This document shows, one piece after another, positions 41,364-41,717 of a DNA stretch of 41,717 bases. Source of the stretch: Clostridiales bacterium Firm_07 (GTDB lineage: Bacteria > Bacillota > Clostridia > Oscillospirales > CAG-272); assembly GCA_001604005.1 (NCBI GenBank), contig LVAM01000005.1:150933-192649 (forward strand), in the 5' to 3' direction. The translations under genes were made by a program, and so were the position numbers. The stretch's first letter is position 1; each line of letters opens with the position of its first letter. The notes under the pieces are model-generated. The model was given only the letters and a program-made list of their open reading frames with translations, searched no databases and was not told the origin of the DNA.

Positions 41364-41717
41364 AAAAGACCCGTTTTTTCTTCTTTTTTTGCAGTTTTTC
41401 TCATTTTTTCGCGAAGAAAAAAGCATTTACCCCCAAATTACCCCCACAAAAAAAGCAAGCAAAAAACTGTTTCAAAAAGTCACCGTGAAAGCGGTGGCTT
41501 TTTTTTGCGGATTTTCCCCGATGGGGACATTAGACGAACCCTTGACTTTACGAGCGCCCGCCGCGCTGACGCGCGGCGGGCGGGTCAAGGGTGCCCCGCG
41601 GGGGCGCGCTATGCCGCTTGCGCCGCCCGCGGAGAATTTTGCACCCTTTTGAAATCACGCCCACAACGCCGAAAAGCCTATCCTCGGATAGGCTGAAAAA
41701 ATTCTCTATTCAATTCA
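41364..41717. other. Noncoding, hairpin-rich region after tRNA-Leu
   Basis: No gene with a ribosome site is seen. It holds a direct repeat TTACCCCC-AAA-TTACCCCC (41427-41445), a terminator-like hairpin GTCACCG / CGGTGGC with T7 (about 41480-41506), a nested inverted repeat (ACCCTTGAC 41538-41546 with 41584-41592, enclosing an 11-bp stem 41556-41566 with 41571-41581), a GC palindrome near 41594, and a 9-bp hairpin 41675-41694. Position next to a tRNA would suit an integration site, but no integrase is in view. Confidence 0.5.

Overview
The window looks like chromosomal DNA from an endospore-forming, GC-rich member of the Clostridia (Firmicutes), probably from gut or metagenomic material. The evidence is a forespore germination pair (spoVAD-spoVAE), an alpha/beta-type small acid-soluble spore protein, a SipL-like spore-coat morphogen, a SpoIVFB-type site-2 protease, Mini-ribonuclease III, strong Shine-Dalgarno sites, and many sigma-A promoters with 17-base spacers. 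No phage, transposase, CRISPR or rRNA was seen. I count 37 protein genes I consider real, one short decayed gene, three tRNAs and one large unclassified structured RNA.

Layout. 1-2.9 kb: a plus-strand run of Zn-ribbon protein, Mrp ATPase, C_GCAxxG protein, Mini-III and cyclophilin. 2.9-8.1 kb: minus-strand gpsA, a sipL-like gene with a candidate sigma-E promoter, and a glycosidase-like gene with a HAD phosphatase. 8.1-9.5 kb: fucO, divergent from the glycosidase-like gene across a possible operator. 9.6-12 kb: a BspA-like leucine-rich-repeat lipoprotein preceded on the same strand by a structured RNA with its own consensus promoter and a UUCG-loop terminator. 12.1-14.1 kb: spoVAD-spoVAE, then a GNAT acetyltransferase. 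14.3-21.8 kb: a lone pre-ATP-grasp-like domain, a degenerate MurE-like ligase, a membrane-anchored propeller-like protein, then metF, a B12-activation protein and metH. 21.9-27.1 kb: a surface-polysaccharide cluster of GT4 glycosyltransferase, pyruvyl transferase, flippase and an FrhB-like ferredoxin protein. 27.2-31.4 kb: SASP, an HTH-GHKL-STAS-like regulator, a phosphoesterase, a TIM-barrel isomerase and a ferritin-like protein. 31.5-33.4 kb: typA. 33.5-34.4 kb: tRNA-Thr, tRNA-Tyr, a 199-bp tandem repeat that re-copies the 3' end of tRNA-Tyr, and a decayed DUF4926-like fragment. 34.5-41.7 kb: the site-2 protease, potABCD, a ComEC-like lipoprotein, gluQ and tRNA-Leu, ending in hairpin-rich noncoding DNA.

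How the genes work together. metF, the activation protein and metH form a cobalamin-dependent methionine branch with the reactivation domain as a separate gene. The pot genes form a complete polyamine importer whose binding protein appears anchored by a C-terminal membrane helix rather than a lipid. The sporulation genes are scattered, and three of them carry plausible compartment-specific promoters.

The best candidates for something undescribed are the structured RNA upstream of the LRR lipoprotein (about 11765-11982, minus), the tRNA-Tyr-derived 199-bp tandem repeat (33770-34200), and the pre-ATP-grasp / degenerate MurE pair (14279-16124).
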